The notes beneath the pieces were generated by a model, which did no database searches, had not been told where the DNA came from, and saw nothing but the letters and a program-made list of their open reading frames with translations. The translations under genes and the position numbers were made by a program. From Leptospira dzoumogneensis (GTDB lineage: Bacteria; Spirochaetota; Leptospiria; Leptospirales; Leptospiraceae), in NCBI RefSeq assembly GCF_004770895.1, contig NZ_RQHS01000019.1:124001-188000 (forward strand): 64,000 bases of DNA, given 5' to 3'. Positions 24,654-35,100 of this stretch are shown piece after piece (within the stretch, counting starts at the first letter, position 1; each line of letters begins with the position of its first letter).

Positions 24654-26006
24654 TTGAAGATAACAAAGTTTAAAGCAAGCAAAGTATATGATTATTTAGA
24701 GTTCGATATTAACTTCGATGCAAATTTAACATTTCTCACAGGAGTAAATGGTAGCGGAAAGTCTACTATTATTAAATTAATACAGGCTCTTTTAACTCCT
24801 TCTTTATCTGATCTTTTATCCATTCCATTCTCAGATGTATCTTTGAGTTATACTGATGGTGGTCAGGAAGTATTAGTAAAAGCTCTTAAAGAGAACGAAA
24901 ATTTAGAGTTAATTGTATCTAACAATGAAAGGAAAATGAAGATCCAAATGAAGAGCACGGATGAATATAAATTCATTTCGGCAAGGTCTATGGGGGAGGA
25001 AGAAATTTTTGAGTATTTCAATAGAAAATATGCGGATCATGATGTTTTCAAATTTCTGACAAATGTTAATCCTCCAATGATATTAGGATTAGATAGAACA
25101 CATAAAGATATTCTAAATGAACCTGAAGAATATTACGTTGAAAGAAACTATCTTAAGAAGACTCCCGTAAATTATAGATTTCGAAAAATTTTCAAAGGTT
25201 CGTTGGCGGCAGGATTATTTGAAACGCAAGATTTGATTCAGGATGCTTATCGACGGCTTCGAAGGGAAGAGGACAAATATTGGGAAGAATTACGGGAAAG
25301 TATTCTTGTTTCTTCATTTAATTATGCAAAATTCAATGTAGATGAAGACTTTAAGGGACAAGTCCCTTTGTGGACTGAAAAGAATGATTTAAAAAGGAGA
25401 AAAGGTGAAATTCAAGCTGCGTTAACTAATATTGGTGTATCTAGTGAAAGAACAGAAACGGTTTTAGAGGAATTTTTTTCGCAATTAAATAATTTATTTG
25501 ATAACTTACGAGTGGGTAAAGATCAACCAGGTTTCAATATCGAGTGGATTATTAATAAAGCACAGATTGAAAGACTTTCAGGACTTATTAAAGTAATAGA
25601 TGATCATAAAGCAAAAATTGATGTATTATATAAACCGATTACAAGATTTCTAGAAACTATTAATTCATTTTACTTAGATACGAAAAAAAAATTAGAAATA
25701 GATACTGTAGGACATTTGATAATTATTCGTGCAGATGGTTCTTTTGCAGAAATAGAAGCACTTTCTTCTGGAGAAAGACAGTTACTTATAATATTTGCTC
25801 ACCTTTCTCTTAACGAATATGCAAAGAAGAGCAACGTTTTTATAATAGATGAACCTGAACTTTCATTACATTTAAGATGGCAAGAGCGATTTGTAGACAC
25901 AGCAATTAATGTGAATTCATCTAATCAACTAATACTTGCAACACATTCCCCAGAGATCATTGCCGGTTTTGAGCAAAAAGCAATAGATGTAGGCAAAAAT
26001 GCTTGA
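24654..26006 (+). CDS. AAA/ABC-type ATPase, PARIS AriA-like
   Basis: 450 aa from TTG 24654, with GAGG about 8 nt upstream. Walker A is GVNGSGKST (residues 30-38), the ABC signature LSSGERQLL, Walker B NVFIIDEPELSLH and H-loop ILATHSPEII near the end, i.e. a full AAA_15/AAA_21 ATPase with a central helical insert. The next gene overlaps it by 8 bp and encodes a DUF4435/TOPRIM-like protein. This ATPase-plus-DUF4435 arrangement is that of the PARIS anti-phage system (AriA senses phage anti-restriction proteins and releases AriB). An OLD-type system was considered, but TOPRIM is on a separate polypeptide. Confidence 0.82.
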   Translation: MKITKFKASKVYDYLEFDINFDANLTFLTGVNGSGKSTIIKLIQALLTPSLSDLLSIPFSDVSLSYTDGGQEVLVKALKENENLELIVSNNERKMKIQMKSTDEYKFISARSMGEEEIFEYFNRKYADHDVFKFLTNVNPPMILGLDRTHKDILNEPEEYYVERNYLKKTPVNYRFRKIFKGSLAAGLFETQDLIQDAYRRLRREEDKYWEELRESILVSSFNYAKFNVDEDFKGQVPLWTEKNDLKRRKGEIQAALTNIGVSSERTETVLEEFFSQLNNLFDNLRVGKDQPGFNIEWIINKAQIERLSGLIKVIDDHKAKIDVLYKPITRFLETINSFYLDTKKKLEIDTVGHLIIIRADGSFAEIEALSSGERQLLIIFAHLSLNEYAKKSNVFIIDEPELSLHLRWQERFVDTAINVNSSNQLILATHSPEIIAGFEQKAIDVGKNA

Positions 26007-26847
26007 AAGAAGTATTAAGGGAAAGAAGGCTAAAGCTGTTTTCTATACTTCTTTCAATGATATTGATGTTTTTATCGAGGATACAGGACCAGGAAGTAAG
26101 AAACTCTATGAGATATTACTGTCTAAAATATTTAAAACTGCGTTCCGTGTTAATACAGTATTTCCACTTGGAGGTAAAAAATCTGTTATTGATGAATGCA
26201 AAGCTGACGTTGATTTCAGTAGGAAAAAAATATTCATTGTTGATGGAGATTTAGAACTTTTGTTGGGAAATAATCCAACAGGAGTTTTTCGGCTTTTTAT
26301 TCTTAAGAAGTATTGCATTGAAAACTATTTTATAGATGAAAATGCAATTCTTGAAGTTCTCGATGAAGAAGACATAGAGCAATCAAAAGAACAATTAAAG
26401 AAACTATTTGATTATGAAAATTGGAAAATAAATAATGAAACAATATTATTTGATCTTTTTGTTCATTTTGCAATTTCGCATAAATATTCAATAGGAATAG
26501 CTACCGTTAGTAATCCTATTAGTCACTTAGTATCATCAAGCGATGGTATAATTGACTTAGCAAAATTCGAAAAAAGAAAAATCGAATTAATTTCAGAAAT
26601 GTTACGGGTTATTGCTACTACCGACATTGAAAGTTCATGTAAGGAAATTTTTGAACGAGTAGTTAAGTCTAATGTTAATCCAATTGATTGTATATCTGGA
26701 AAAGATTATCTCTTAAGGCTGATTTTGATGAGAATGAGGCAGATAGTTAAGTTTCGAGCAGATAATTCAGTAATAAAGCAACGTTTGGCAATGAAAGTTG
26801 TTCATCAGGATTTTTATGAAATCCTTGATTATCTAAATTCATATTAA
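25999..26847 (+). CDS. DUF4435/TOPRIM-like effector, PARIS AriB-like
   Basis: 282 aa. TOPRIM-type acidic positions: DVFIEDTGPGSKKLYEIL (Glu27), a glycine turn PLGGKKSV, then KKIFIVDGDLELL (Asp82-x-Asp84) and the family mark KKYCIENYFID (Glu108, Asn109). In PARIS the AriB nuclease is held by AriA and, once released, cleaves tRNA. The ATG lies inside the 3' end of the ATPase gene, giving translational coupling. The C-terminal half is helical. The assignment rests on order and motif spacing; the target RNA is not predictable. Confidence 0.75.
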   Translation: MLERSIKGKKAKAVFYTSFNDIDVFIEDTGPGSKKLYEILLSKIFKTAFRVNTVFPLGGKKSVIDECKADVDFSRKKIFIVDGDLELLLGNNPTGVFRLFILKKYCIENYFIDENAILEVLDEEDIEQSKEQLKKLFDYENWKINNETILFDLFVHFAISHKYSIGIATVSNPISHLVSSSDGIIDLAKFEKRKIELISEMLRVIATTDIESSCKEIFERVVKSNVNPIDCISGKDYLLRLILMRMRQIVKFRADNSVIKQRLAMKVVHQDFYEILDYLNSY

Positions 26848-26862
26848 TTTTTCGAATTCATT

Positions 26863-27702
26863 ATGGATATATTTAGAGAAATATACGAAGAAGCAAAGAA
26901 AAGAGTTGGCTCCCCTATAGTAGGAACAATTTCTTTAACTATTTTATTTTGGAATTTTGATCCAATCTATCGCCTAGCTTATCTTTCTGCTCAAGGTTTA
27001 ATTGTGACTCACGTTGATCTTGAAATATTTAACAATGAATTCTCTCTATGGCGACCGATTATCTTAGGCTTATTATTAGTTCCGTTCAGAAGAGGTTTAG
27101 AATTACTTGGGTCTTTTTCATTTGTATTTCTTGAATCTATTTATAATCGCTGGCTTCAAAGAGCAGAAGCTCCAAATTTTAGTAAAAATATACAGAATTT
27201 AAAAAAGATCGAGACTAAATTGAAATCTGATTTGCAGCGGATGAAAGAATTTGGAAATGGAATATTTAAGATACTTACGAAGGAAAATTTAAATAGGTTT
27301 GCTCAAATTTTAATTAAAGTAGAAGACTTTACAATTGCAAATGTCAATGAAACTGCAGGTGTCGGTGATATTTTAGCTTATAATATAAAGACTGCCGAGT
27401 TTCAGAAGATGGAGAGAATACATGAGCAATTCAATGGGATTCTTGCTTATCGACTTACGAATAAAACTGGGATAATTGTTTTCTCTGGTATTTTACCTTC
27501 CGACATCCTGCCTATTAATCACAATGGAAAAATTGAAAGTGGGTTTTACATTTATGATTTTCAAAAATATAGATTTATCCATACTACTCAATCAGGTCTG
27601 AATGTTATTGGAGAAGTAATTGAAGGAAGTTCAGAGTTTAAAATTATTAATAACTTTAAAATTGATAACAGTAAAAATCCATTCAGTGAAGCAGGCTTTT
27701 AA
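26863..27702 (+). CDS. membrane protein, third gene of PARIS-like operon
   Basis: 279 aa, 15 bp behind the DUF4435 gene. Two N-terminal hydrophobic segments (around 22-46 and 62-92) are followed by a helical linker (residues 100-145) and a C-terminal soluble domain of mixed beta strands (ETAGVGDILAYNI, GIIVFSGILPSDILP). PARIS normally has two genes; a third membrane protein is not standard, so this may be an added effector or sensor or an independent gene. No family recognised. Confidence 0.6.
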   Translation: MDIFREIYEEAKKRVGSPIVGTISLTILFWNFDPIYRLAYLSAQGLIVTHVDLEIFNNEFSLWRPIILGLLLVPFRRGLELLGSFSFVFLESIYNRWLQRAEAPNFSKNIQNLKKIETKLKSDLQRMKEFGNGIFKILTKENLNRFAQILIKVEDFTIANVNETAGVGDILAYNIKTAEFQKMERIHEQFNGILAYRLTNKTGIIVFSGILPSDILPINHNGKIESGFYIYDFQKYRFIHTTQSGLNVIGEVIEGSSEFKIINNFKIDNSKNPFSEAGF

Positions 27703-27831
27703 CTTCCCATAACATCCAATCTGTCTCTTTAACGATTCCTTTCCTATGGGCATCCTATTTATATACAAAATCTCCCTAAGTTGTGTTACTTCAACTGAAA
27801 TAATTCTTCACAAAATCTTCTATTTACTCTT

Positions 27832-28482
27832 TCAAAATCCTTTTGTTCGAAGGTGCTCGGTATATTGGAACATTATATCGCTAATTAATTCAATTGGAAG
27901 CGACTTAATTTTGTTCAAGTTTGCGTCAGTATAAAGAATCGAATACTTTGAATCGGAATGGGTAATCGATATTTGATCAGATATCTTATTCCCTTCTTTA
28001 AGGGTGAAAGATACTTCTATTTTGCATTCAAGTCTTAACGCAGGCGCTCCTAAGATATATAGAATTGATCCGAAGAAACTTAAGCCATATGTAAAATATT
28101 TTTCTTTACACGTTAGCCCATTTAAACTCGCTTCAAGACTTAGATTTTTTCTTTTCCCATTCTTTATTAATAAGAATTTTTTCGATAACTCGGTTTCAAT
28201 TCCTGCATTAAATATATTTAAAATAGGAGTCCCGAGATTATATCTTTTGGAATCCTCAATTTTATTAATGTCGTTAGTTCCATAGATTACAAGTGGGATA
28301 AGTGCAATCCAGCTTTTTCTTTCATTCGGAATATTAGGTCGGCTGTCGATCACCTGTGTGATAGTTAAACTATTAGTCTTTTCGCTTTGTAATATTTTGG
28401 GATTTTCTTTATAAAAGAATCCTCCACTATAACAGTTTAATAGAAATATTGAAAAAAGGGAAAAAACGAAATATATTTTCAT
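27832..28482 (-). CDS. predicted lipoprotein, second gene after the RHS gene
   Basis: 216 aa with a lipoprotein signal (FSLFSIFLLNC). The mature part has alternating strands and a hydrophobic stretch (YGLSFFGSILYILGAPALRL near 130-150) that may lie in the membrane. It is the third gene on the minus strand after the giant RHS protein and the 210-aa lipoprotein, with a 38-bp gap. It may belong with them as an immunity or delivery protein; no direct evidence. Confidence 0.65.
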   Translation of the reverse strand: MKIYFVFSLFSIFLLNCYSGGFFYKENPKILQSEKTNSLTITQVIDSRPNIPNERKSWIALIPLVIYGTNDINKIEDSKRYNLGTPILNIFNAGIETELSKKFLLIKNGKRKNLSLEASLNGLTCKEKYFTYGLSFFGSILYILGAPALRLECKIEVSFTLKEGNKISDQISITHSDSKYSILYTDANLNKIKSLPIELISDIMFQYTEHLRTKGF

Positions 28483-28520
28483 TTATTTAAGCATGTTAGT
28501 TCATTTGATCCAAGATGCAC

Positions 28521-29153
28521 TTATTTTTGTTTAGAATGAAATTCGAGTGAAGCTAATTGATCCAATAGAGATGTCATGGATGAATTAACTGCTTTTTCCA
28601 ATAACTCCTTCGCCTGGTCCGAAACCTGCTGCCACCCAGTTTCTGTGTATGCCCAGTAACTTAATTTTTCCGTATTATGAATATTTATTGGAGGGTATGA
28701 ATTTTTTCCTTTTTTAATTTCTACAGTAAGGTCTACGTTTGCCACAATGACTGGAAAATCTAATAAAGCTAATGTTAAGTATCTATATATTGTGACAGAT
28801 CTTTCAACTTTCAATGAGTTAATTTTTACCTTAATATAAAAATCTCCATTCTTGTTAAATGTCAGAACATTACTTTTTTGAATGTAATTTGTAATGAGAT
28901 TTTCTAGATATACTTTAACTTCTGGATTAGTATCGCCGCTCCAAATTTGCGGAGATATTGAATTCTTTGCAGTAATACCTTTTTCAAACTCTAGGGGACT
29001 TCGTAGGTCATCAATTTCTATGTTATTTATAGTCCCTATTGATCTATAAGTTTTCACTTCTGCTAAAGCAGGGTTTAGTTTCATTTGCGGAACAGCACAA
29101 TTTATAACTCCGGTGAAAGCTAAGATTGTTAAAGTAAATTTCTTGAAATTCAT
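28521..29153 (-). CDS. predicted lipoprotein, first gene after the RHS gene
   Basis: 210 aa; signal with lipobox-like GVINC. The mature part resembles small outer-membrane lipoproteins of the YajG/LptE-like style (a mixed alpha/beta domain ending in long helices, SDQAKELLEKAVNSSMTSLLDQL), without a firm family. It starts 10 bp after the RHS stop codon on the same strand. In polymorphic-toxin loci this position is usually the immunity gene; a lipoprotein immunity would act against a periplasmic or membrane toxin. Confidence 0.65.
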   Translation of the reverse strand: MNFKKFTLTILAFTGVINCAVPQMKLNPALAEVKTYRSIGTINNIEIDDLRSPLEFEKGITAKNSISPQIWSGDTNPEVKVYLENLITNYIQKSNVLTFNKNGDFYIKVKINSLKVERSVTIYRYLTLALLDFPVIVANVDLTVEIKKGKNSYPPINIHNTEKLSYWAYTETGWQQVSDQAKELLEKAVNSSMTSLLDQLASLEFHSKQK

Positions 29154-29162
29154 AATTTTTGA

Positions 29163-32100
29163 TTAATCGCTCTGTGAGCATTCCTTTGCAACTTGATCTT
29201 GTGTAAAGACGGTTCTTCCTGGCTGCACATTACCAAAAGAATCATATGTAGGTTGTGAAGCGTAGTAATTTATAGCTATCGTTAATGAACATTGATAATT
29301 ACTTTCTGCAAGATTCGACTTATTGTTTTCAATTCGAGAGCCTCCGTCTGACGCCATCGCACCTGCAATTGGGTATGACCAACCTGGACCGAAATATGCA
29401 ATAAACAAAGCTCCGATAATTTCTATAGAACCCACTAATACTTGAAAATTTCTTTCTCTTTTTGCTGCAATCGATTGGTTTTTTGATGCGCCTAATTTGT
29501 AGCCCATATATGCACCTTCGATAGTGCCAGTTAGTAAATATCCGTAAACTGCGCCTTGCTTTTGATAATCTAACCCGTGTTTGGAACTTGGATGATAAAA
29601 GGCTCTTCTAAAATCTTTTCCTACTTTTCTATTTTCAAAAGGTCGCCAACGATCATGCGAAATAAATGTCCTTTCTTGTATTGATCTTCCAACTCCTCCT
29701 GTATCAATCCGATTAGGGTCAAGCAAACCCATTGACTTAATAAAAAGAGATTTCTTTAACCAATTTCCCGCCTTACTCAAGGAATTACTTAACCAGCTAT
29801 GTCCATTTGGATCAACACTATTTACCGGATTTCCGCCTACGTACATATAGCGATTGAGACCGTTAATTCCTTGATCAAAGCGGTCATCTGCCTGAGCAAA
29901 TCTCCCTAAAAATGCATCATAATAACGTGATTTATAATAATACATTCCAGTTTCTGAATCTGACATTTGTCCTGTGAATTTATAACGGAAAATATCTGGA
30001 CCGGTAGAATTAGCATAATTGATTTCGCCATAAGGTTTATATGAAATAAAACTAACACCGGATTGTCCTGGACCAGTTACTTGGTTCCCATATCCGTCAG
30101 TGAGCATAGTCGTGGAACCTAAATGATCTGTTTGATAAAAATAAGCTCCTACAGCTGGAGTTCCTGCTTTGCTAGAGGAGTTTGATTTGCCAGGTTGATT
30201 TGGAGATACTGGAGTTATATCTGAGTTGAAAGATGTGCCTGCTAATAAAAACCAAGGAGCATTCTTATGCTTTGTCCCCAAGATTCCATTGCAATCTTCT
30301 AGAATAAGTACTCCGAATACCGACAGCAGTAAAATAGGTGATCCTAACCCTACGTATTTCATTCTCTTAAGGACTTCGTTTCCTTTAAGGAAGAACGGAT
30401 AACCTGCGTAAAGCAAGGTTAAGAAAAACAGGATATACCCGATTCGGGTATAAATAGTCGGAATTCCTTGATGAAAATATTTAGAATACGTAAATAATTG
30501 TATAGTCGGTGAAGTGAATCGGTTTTTCCAGTATTTTTCACAGTCTATCAAAACCCCGGAACATATTCCTGCATCATCCAGCCAACTTCTTATTTCAGAT
30601 GCGAGAGAAGTGTTAGCTACCGTATTCTTAGTAACCAGAACAGCATCTTCTCTTGTTATCTGAGTTAAAATTTCTCCCTGGAATCCTTTTATGTATACTG
30701 TATGTTTAGAAGGAACTCCTGGAGCGTTTATGATCTCATATAGATCGTCAAAATAGTAAGTAAATGCATTCGTTTTCTTATTTAATGTTCGTATCCGGTT
30801 TCCAGCGTAATTGTAAGAGTATTCAATTTCTCCTCCATCCGCAAAGTCTACTTCCTTCATTTTTCCGAATGTATCGTATAAAAGAACATCCCCATTTCGA
30901 AATATCATGTTTCCAGAGGCATCATAGGAATAAGTGAGTGTTCCAGAAGTTTGGCTGTATGCTTTCGTAACTGCATTCACATGACTGGAGTCACCATAAG
31001 TAAAAGTATAATCTCCTTTTTGAATTAGATTTCCATTATCAGCATATACGTAGTTTTCAGTCCCATAATTTCCCACTGCTTTGGTAATTCGGTTATATGT
31101 ATCGTAAGTAAAAGTTTGATTATTTACAGATTTATAATTGTCCGTAATCGTTAAGATATTTCCTGGTCCATCATACCCGTAGCTTAGATTGGAAAGAGTA
31201 GTTCCATCTTCTTTTTTAGATATTAATTGAGAAGTTCTAAAATTGATCGAGTTAATAACTGTATCTGTTGTAACTCCATTACCTGCGATTTTTCGGAATG
31301 TTGGACTACCATCAGCAAAGATTGGTCCTTCATATTTTGCAACACTGATTCCGACACTTGTTCCGTCTACTGAATCCATAGTGACTTCTTGCAAGTTGCC
31401 ATTTAACGAATAAGATTGGTGGACTTTGGTTCCATCAGGATAAGTCAAATCCGTTTCTCGTCCAAGTGAATCGTATTCGATTTCATTAATCAATGCTATA
31501 TCATCTATGGTTTTCTTTTGTAGAGTAGGTTTCCCCTGAGCATTGTAAGAAAATTCAGTCGATCCAGAAGAGTCTATTATCTTTGTTGTTCTTCCTATAG
31601 CATAGGAAACAGAATTTTCATCATAGGTATATGTAACGGGAGTTTCTCCACCACTTGCAGTTTTAGTAAGGACTCTGTCCAATGGATCGTAGGTGAGGTC
31701 TATGCTTTTCCCTCTAGCGTCTGTTTGCTTCAAAATTCGCCCTAGTAAGTCATAGCTAAAACTCACAGTTCCAGAGTTTTGGTCGCTTACGCTGATCCTT
31801 CTTCCAGATATATCGTATGTAAAGGTCGTGGTTTTTCCCGTTGGGTCTGCAATGATCGAAGGTTGTCCATTTGGTGCATAGGTTGTTGTGATTGTTTTTC
31901 CATTTTGCGATTTGGAAACTTCCTGCCCTAGTTCGTTTTTCACTGTTACGATCGTTTTTGTTTGCCCATCGGGATATTGAATACTTATTGTAGTCGTTAG
32001 TCCGTTATAAGAAATCGTGGTTGCGATATTTCCTCCCGAGTCTGGAGTCATTTCTCTAGTGAGTCTAAAGTCTGGATCGTCGTATTGATAAGTGATCCAA

Positions 32101-35100
32101 ATAGGAGTCCCATTACTGAAATAAGGTTTTGTCTTTTTAGATATAGTATCCTTGGTGTAATCATAAACAGTATCTTCTATCAAGTTTACACCGCTAGTTG
32201 CAGTATCTGAAATTGTTCGAATAACTTTTCCCATTGGGTCCGTGTATTGCACCACTACAGTTTCTACTCCGCTTGTGGTATCTCTTACAATCTTCTTGAT
32301 GGATTCATTCGAAGATAAATCGTTTAAATCATATTTTCCTGTATTTGAATATTCGTAAGATTCGTTCCAACCCTCATTTCCAGGATAAGTAACAGTAAGA
32401 AGTCTTCCGAAGGGGTCATAAGTCTTTGAGCTTTTAGCTCCGTTTGGATCTGTTTTGGATATCTCTACTCCTAAGGAAATATCATATTCAGTCTTTGTAA
32501 CATGTCCAAGGGCATTTATACTTTGAGATGGAAATAGGCTTAAAGCAGCGTCATATGATAATGTTGTCGTAGCTCCAATTGCATTCGTAATTGTGATTGG
32601 ATTGCCAAGCGAATCGTAAGTGAAAGTAGAAGTTTGTTCTACGCTATTTCCTGGAAATTGGGTTAATGAGTTTATACTGTCTCCAGAGTAGGAAAAAAGT
32701 TGATCTTGTACCAAACCTCCATCCACAGTCTTTTTGGTCCTAGTTGTTCTACCGATCCTCCAATTAGAAGTATCGTGGGAATATGTGTTTGTAGTAATTA
32801 CTGTATGGTTACCAATTGTTTCTATCTGGTTTGTGGGAAATCCATAGTTATCGTAAGATATTTCTTCATTGGAACTTACTTCTAAATCTCCGTTATGATA
32901 AGAACTTTTAGAGATATTAGTAGCCGCGGAAATTTCAGTTCCATATGGATTTGGGAATTGAAAACCACTTTGGATGGTCTCTCTCATTAAATTGCCGGAA
33001 GAATTATAGCTTCTTTGGGTGCTTTCTATTCCTGCTAATCGATAATCAGTTTGGAAATATTCTGTAATAGTATAAAATCCAGTTCCAGAATCTTTTTCTG
33101 TAAAGGTTGCAAAACCCAAACCTCTTGCTAAACTCCTAACTCCGGAATATAATCTTGCATTATAATATTGGAATGTTTCTCCGATGGTTATGTTCGATCC
33201 AAGGTTTGTATTTAAGGTTGTTACTAAAAATCCCGGAGAACTATCTACCAAATTAGGGTAATCTCCCGTTCCTGATTGGATTGCTCCTGAATGTAGATGT
33301 TTTGCCGTATAACTTGCTGTAGAGGTTTGTACGCGGTTACTAACAGAAACCAGATCATCCTCTTGGGCAGTTTTTAGATTACTATTTCTTGCAAAAACAT
33401 GTCCTTGGGTCTTATCCATCCAAAGTTTAACAAGTAAGGCATCTGCAAAACCATCTCCATTTGTGTCTTGGATTGTTAGCTTTCCTATGTCCGCTTTGTA
33501 AACCCCATTTGTGGTTTGTTCACTTAAAGCGAAAGATCCGAATCCGTAAGAGCTATTGTAAGTTAACGAGCCTGAACCGTTTGAGAGGTAACTTTCTACA
33601 TTTTGGGAATCTTTATTGTATAAAATTACGTCTTCAAGTCCGTCCGCATTAACATCTCCGAAGTTAAACTGAGTTGCCTTCTTTCCATCGCTCAAGTTTA
33701 GATCACTAGAAATCTGAGATGCAAATCCGTTACCTGTATTTAAAGAAACTTTAATTTTAGTTCCGACTACAGTTAAAAAATCAGGGAGACCATCTGAGTT
33801 TACATCTCCAAAGAAGCTTTGTAGACGATCTGCACTCGTTCCTAAGTCATATTGGGAGGTAGCAGAAGTTTTTTTAGTTAAGTCGAAAGTCGTAACGTCC
33901 AAACGATATCGAATAGTTCCGTTAGAGTTGGCATTGATTGTATTTAGTTGGGATTGTACATTGCTTATCTGTGTATTTATTGGGCTAATTTCGTTTGCAT
34001 ATACCAGCTGTAAGTCATTCGTTAAAGTATTTGAAGCTAAGATTGTTCCACCTGCGAGAGCAGCTTGTAATTGTGTAATGTCTGTATAATTTACATCCGT
34101 ATTGAGACAGGCTACGTTTTCACCAGAACTATTGAGGACGAGAACGATATCATCCATTGAATAATTAAGTGATAAACTTGCAATATAGTAGGTACACCCT
34201 TTTAAATAATAATCAATTACCGAATTTAAATCGCTGCTTGAAACGCTGGATACACCTGAATTAATAATCGAGTTTAAAACATTGTTTTCTGTATTATATG
34301 TATTCGTAATAGTTTGAGCTTGGGAGTTAAGATCATCTAGTTGCGAGCTTAATGCAGTATATTGAGCGTTTTCACTATACTGAACTAAGCGAACATACTC
34401 TGACTTGCCGTCGGAATCCATATCAATAAAATCATTGATAAAATAATTAGAAGTTCCTGAGATTTGAATCGGATTTGCAAAGCTTCCCTTTTGGTTCAAA
34501 TAAACATTAAATTTACTGCCATCGTAATGTATGAAATCTGCAAGACCGTTTGAGTCCATATCCGCGAACCAATCAGCAGGTGCTTTATCTGCTGCCATTC
34601 TTTTGGGATTTGTGCTGGAATATTCAAAAAAGTAGGAATAGGGGGCAAACACTGTCATATTCCTATTGGCAGCTGGTATGGCTACGTTGGAAAAGGACGT
34701 TGCACTTGAGAAAGAAGTTGATTTGGAATAAATTACGTTGAGCTTGCCTCCGTTTTCAAAGGCAAAATCAGTTCTTCCATCCCCATCTAAATCGACCGCT
34801 TGCGAAAATGTATTATAATGGAGAGGAATTATAGGACTTAAGAAGCTCGATGAAGAATCTATGGTTCCATTCTTCACAGTCCAAGCTCTCAAACGGATAC
34901 TGTTTGTAGTCTCGGAACCAACTACACTTGCAAAATCTAGGATTCCATTTCCATCTATATCCATAGACATCCAATTGGTAAGACCTGACTGGATACCTGA
35001 AGCGCAGTACGTAGGACCTCCCCAATTATTATAATCTAAGCAGAGAGAAACTAGGTTTTCAAAGAAAACCTGATTACCTCCCCAGCAAGGGGCGTAAGCG

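Noticed and set aside
27746..27934. 62-codon plus-strand frame
   Set aside because: Overlaps the 3' end of the lipoprotein gene on the other strand and has no ribosome site or recognisable features.
34550..34741. Short plus-strand frames inside the RHS gene (also near 32700, 33461 and 35517)
   Set aside because: Antisense to a well-supported domain series; no ribosome sites or family features.
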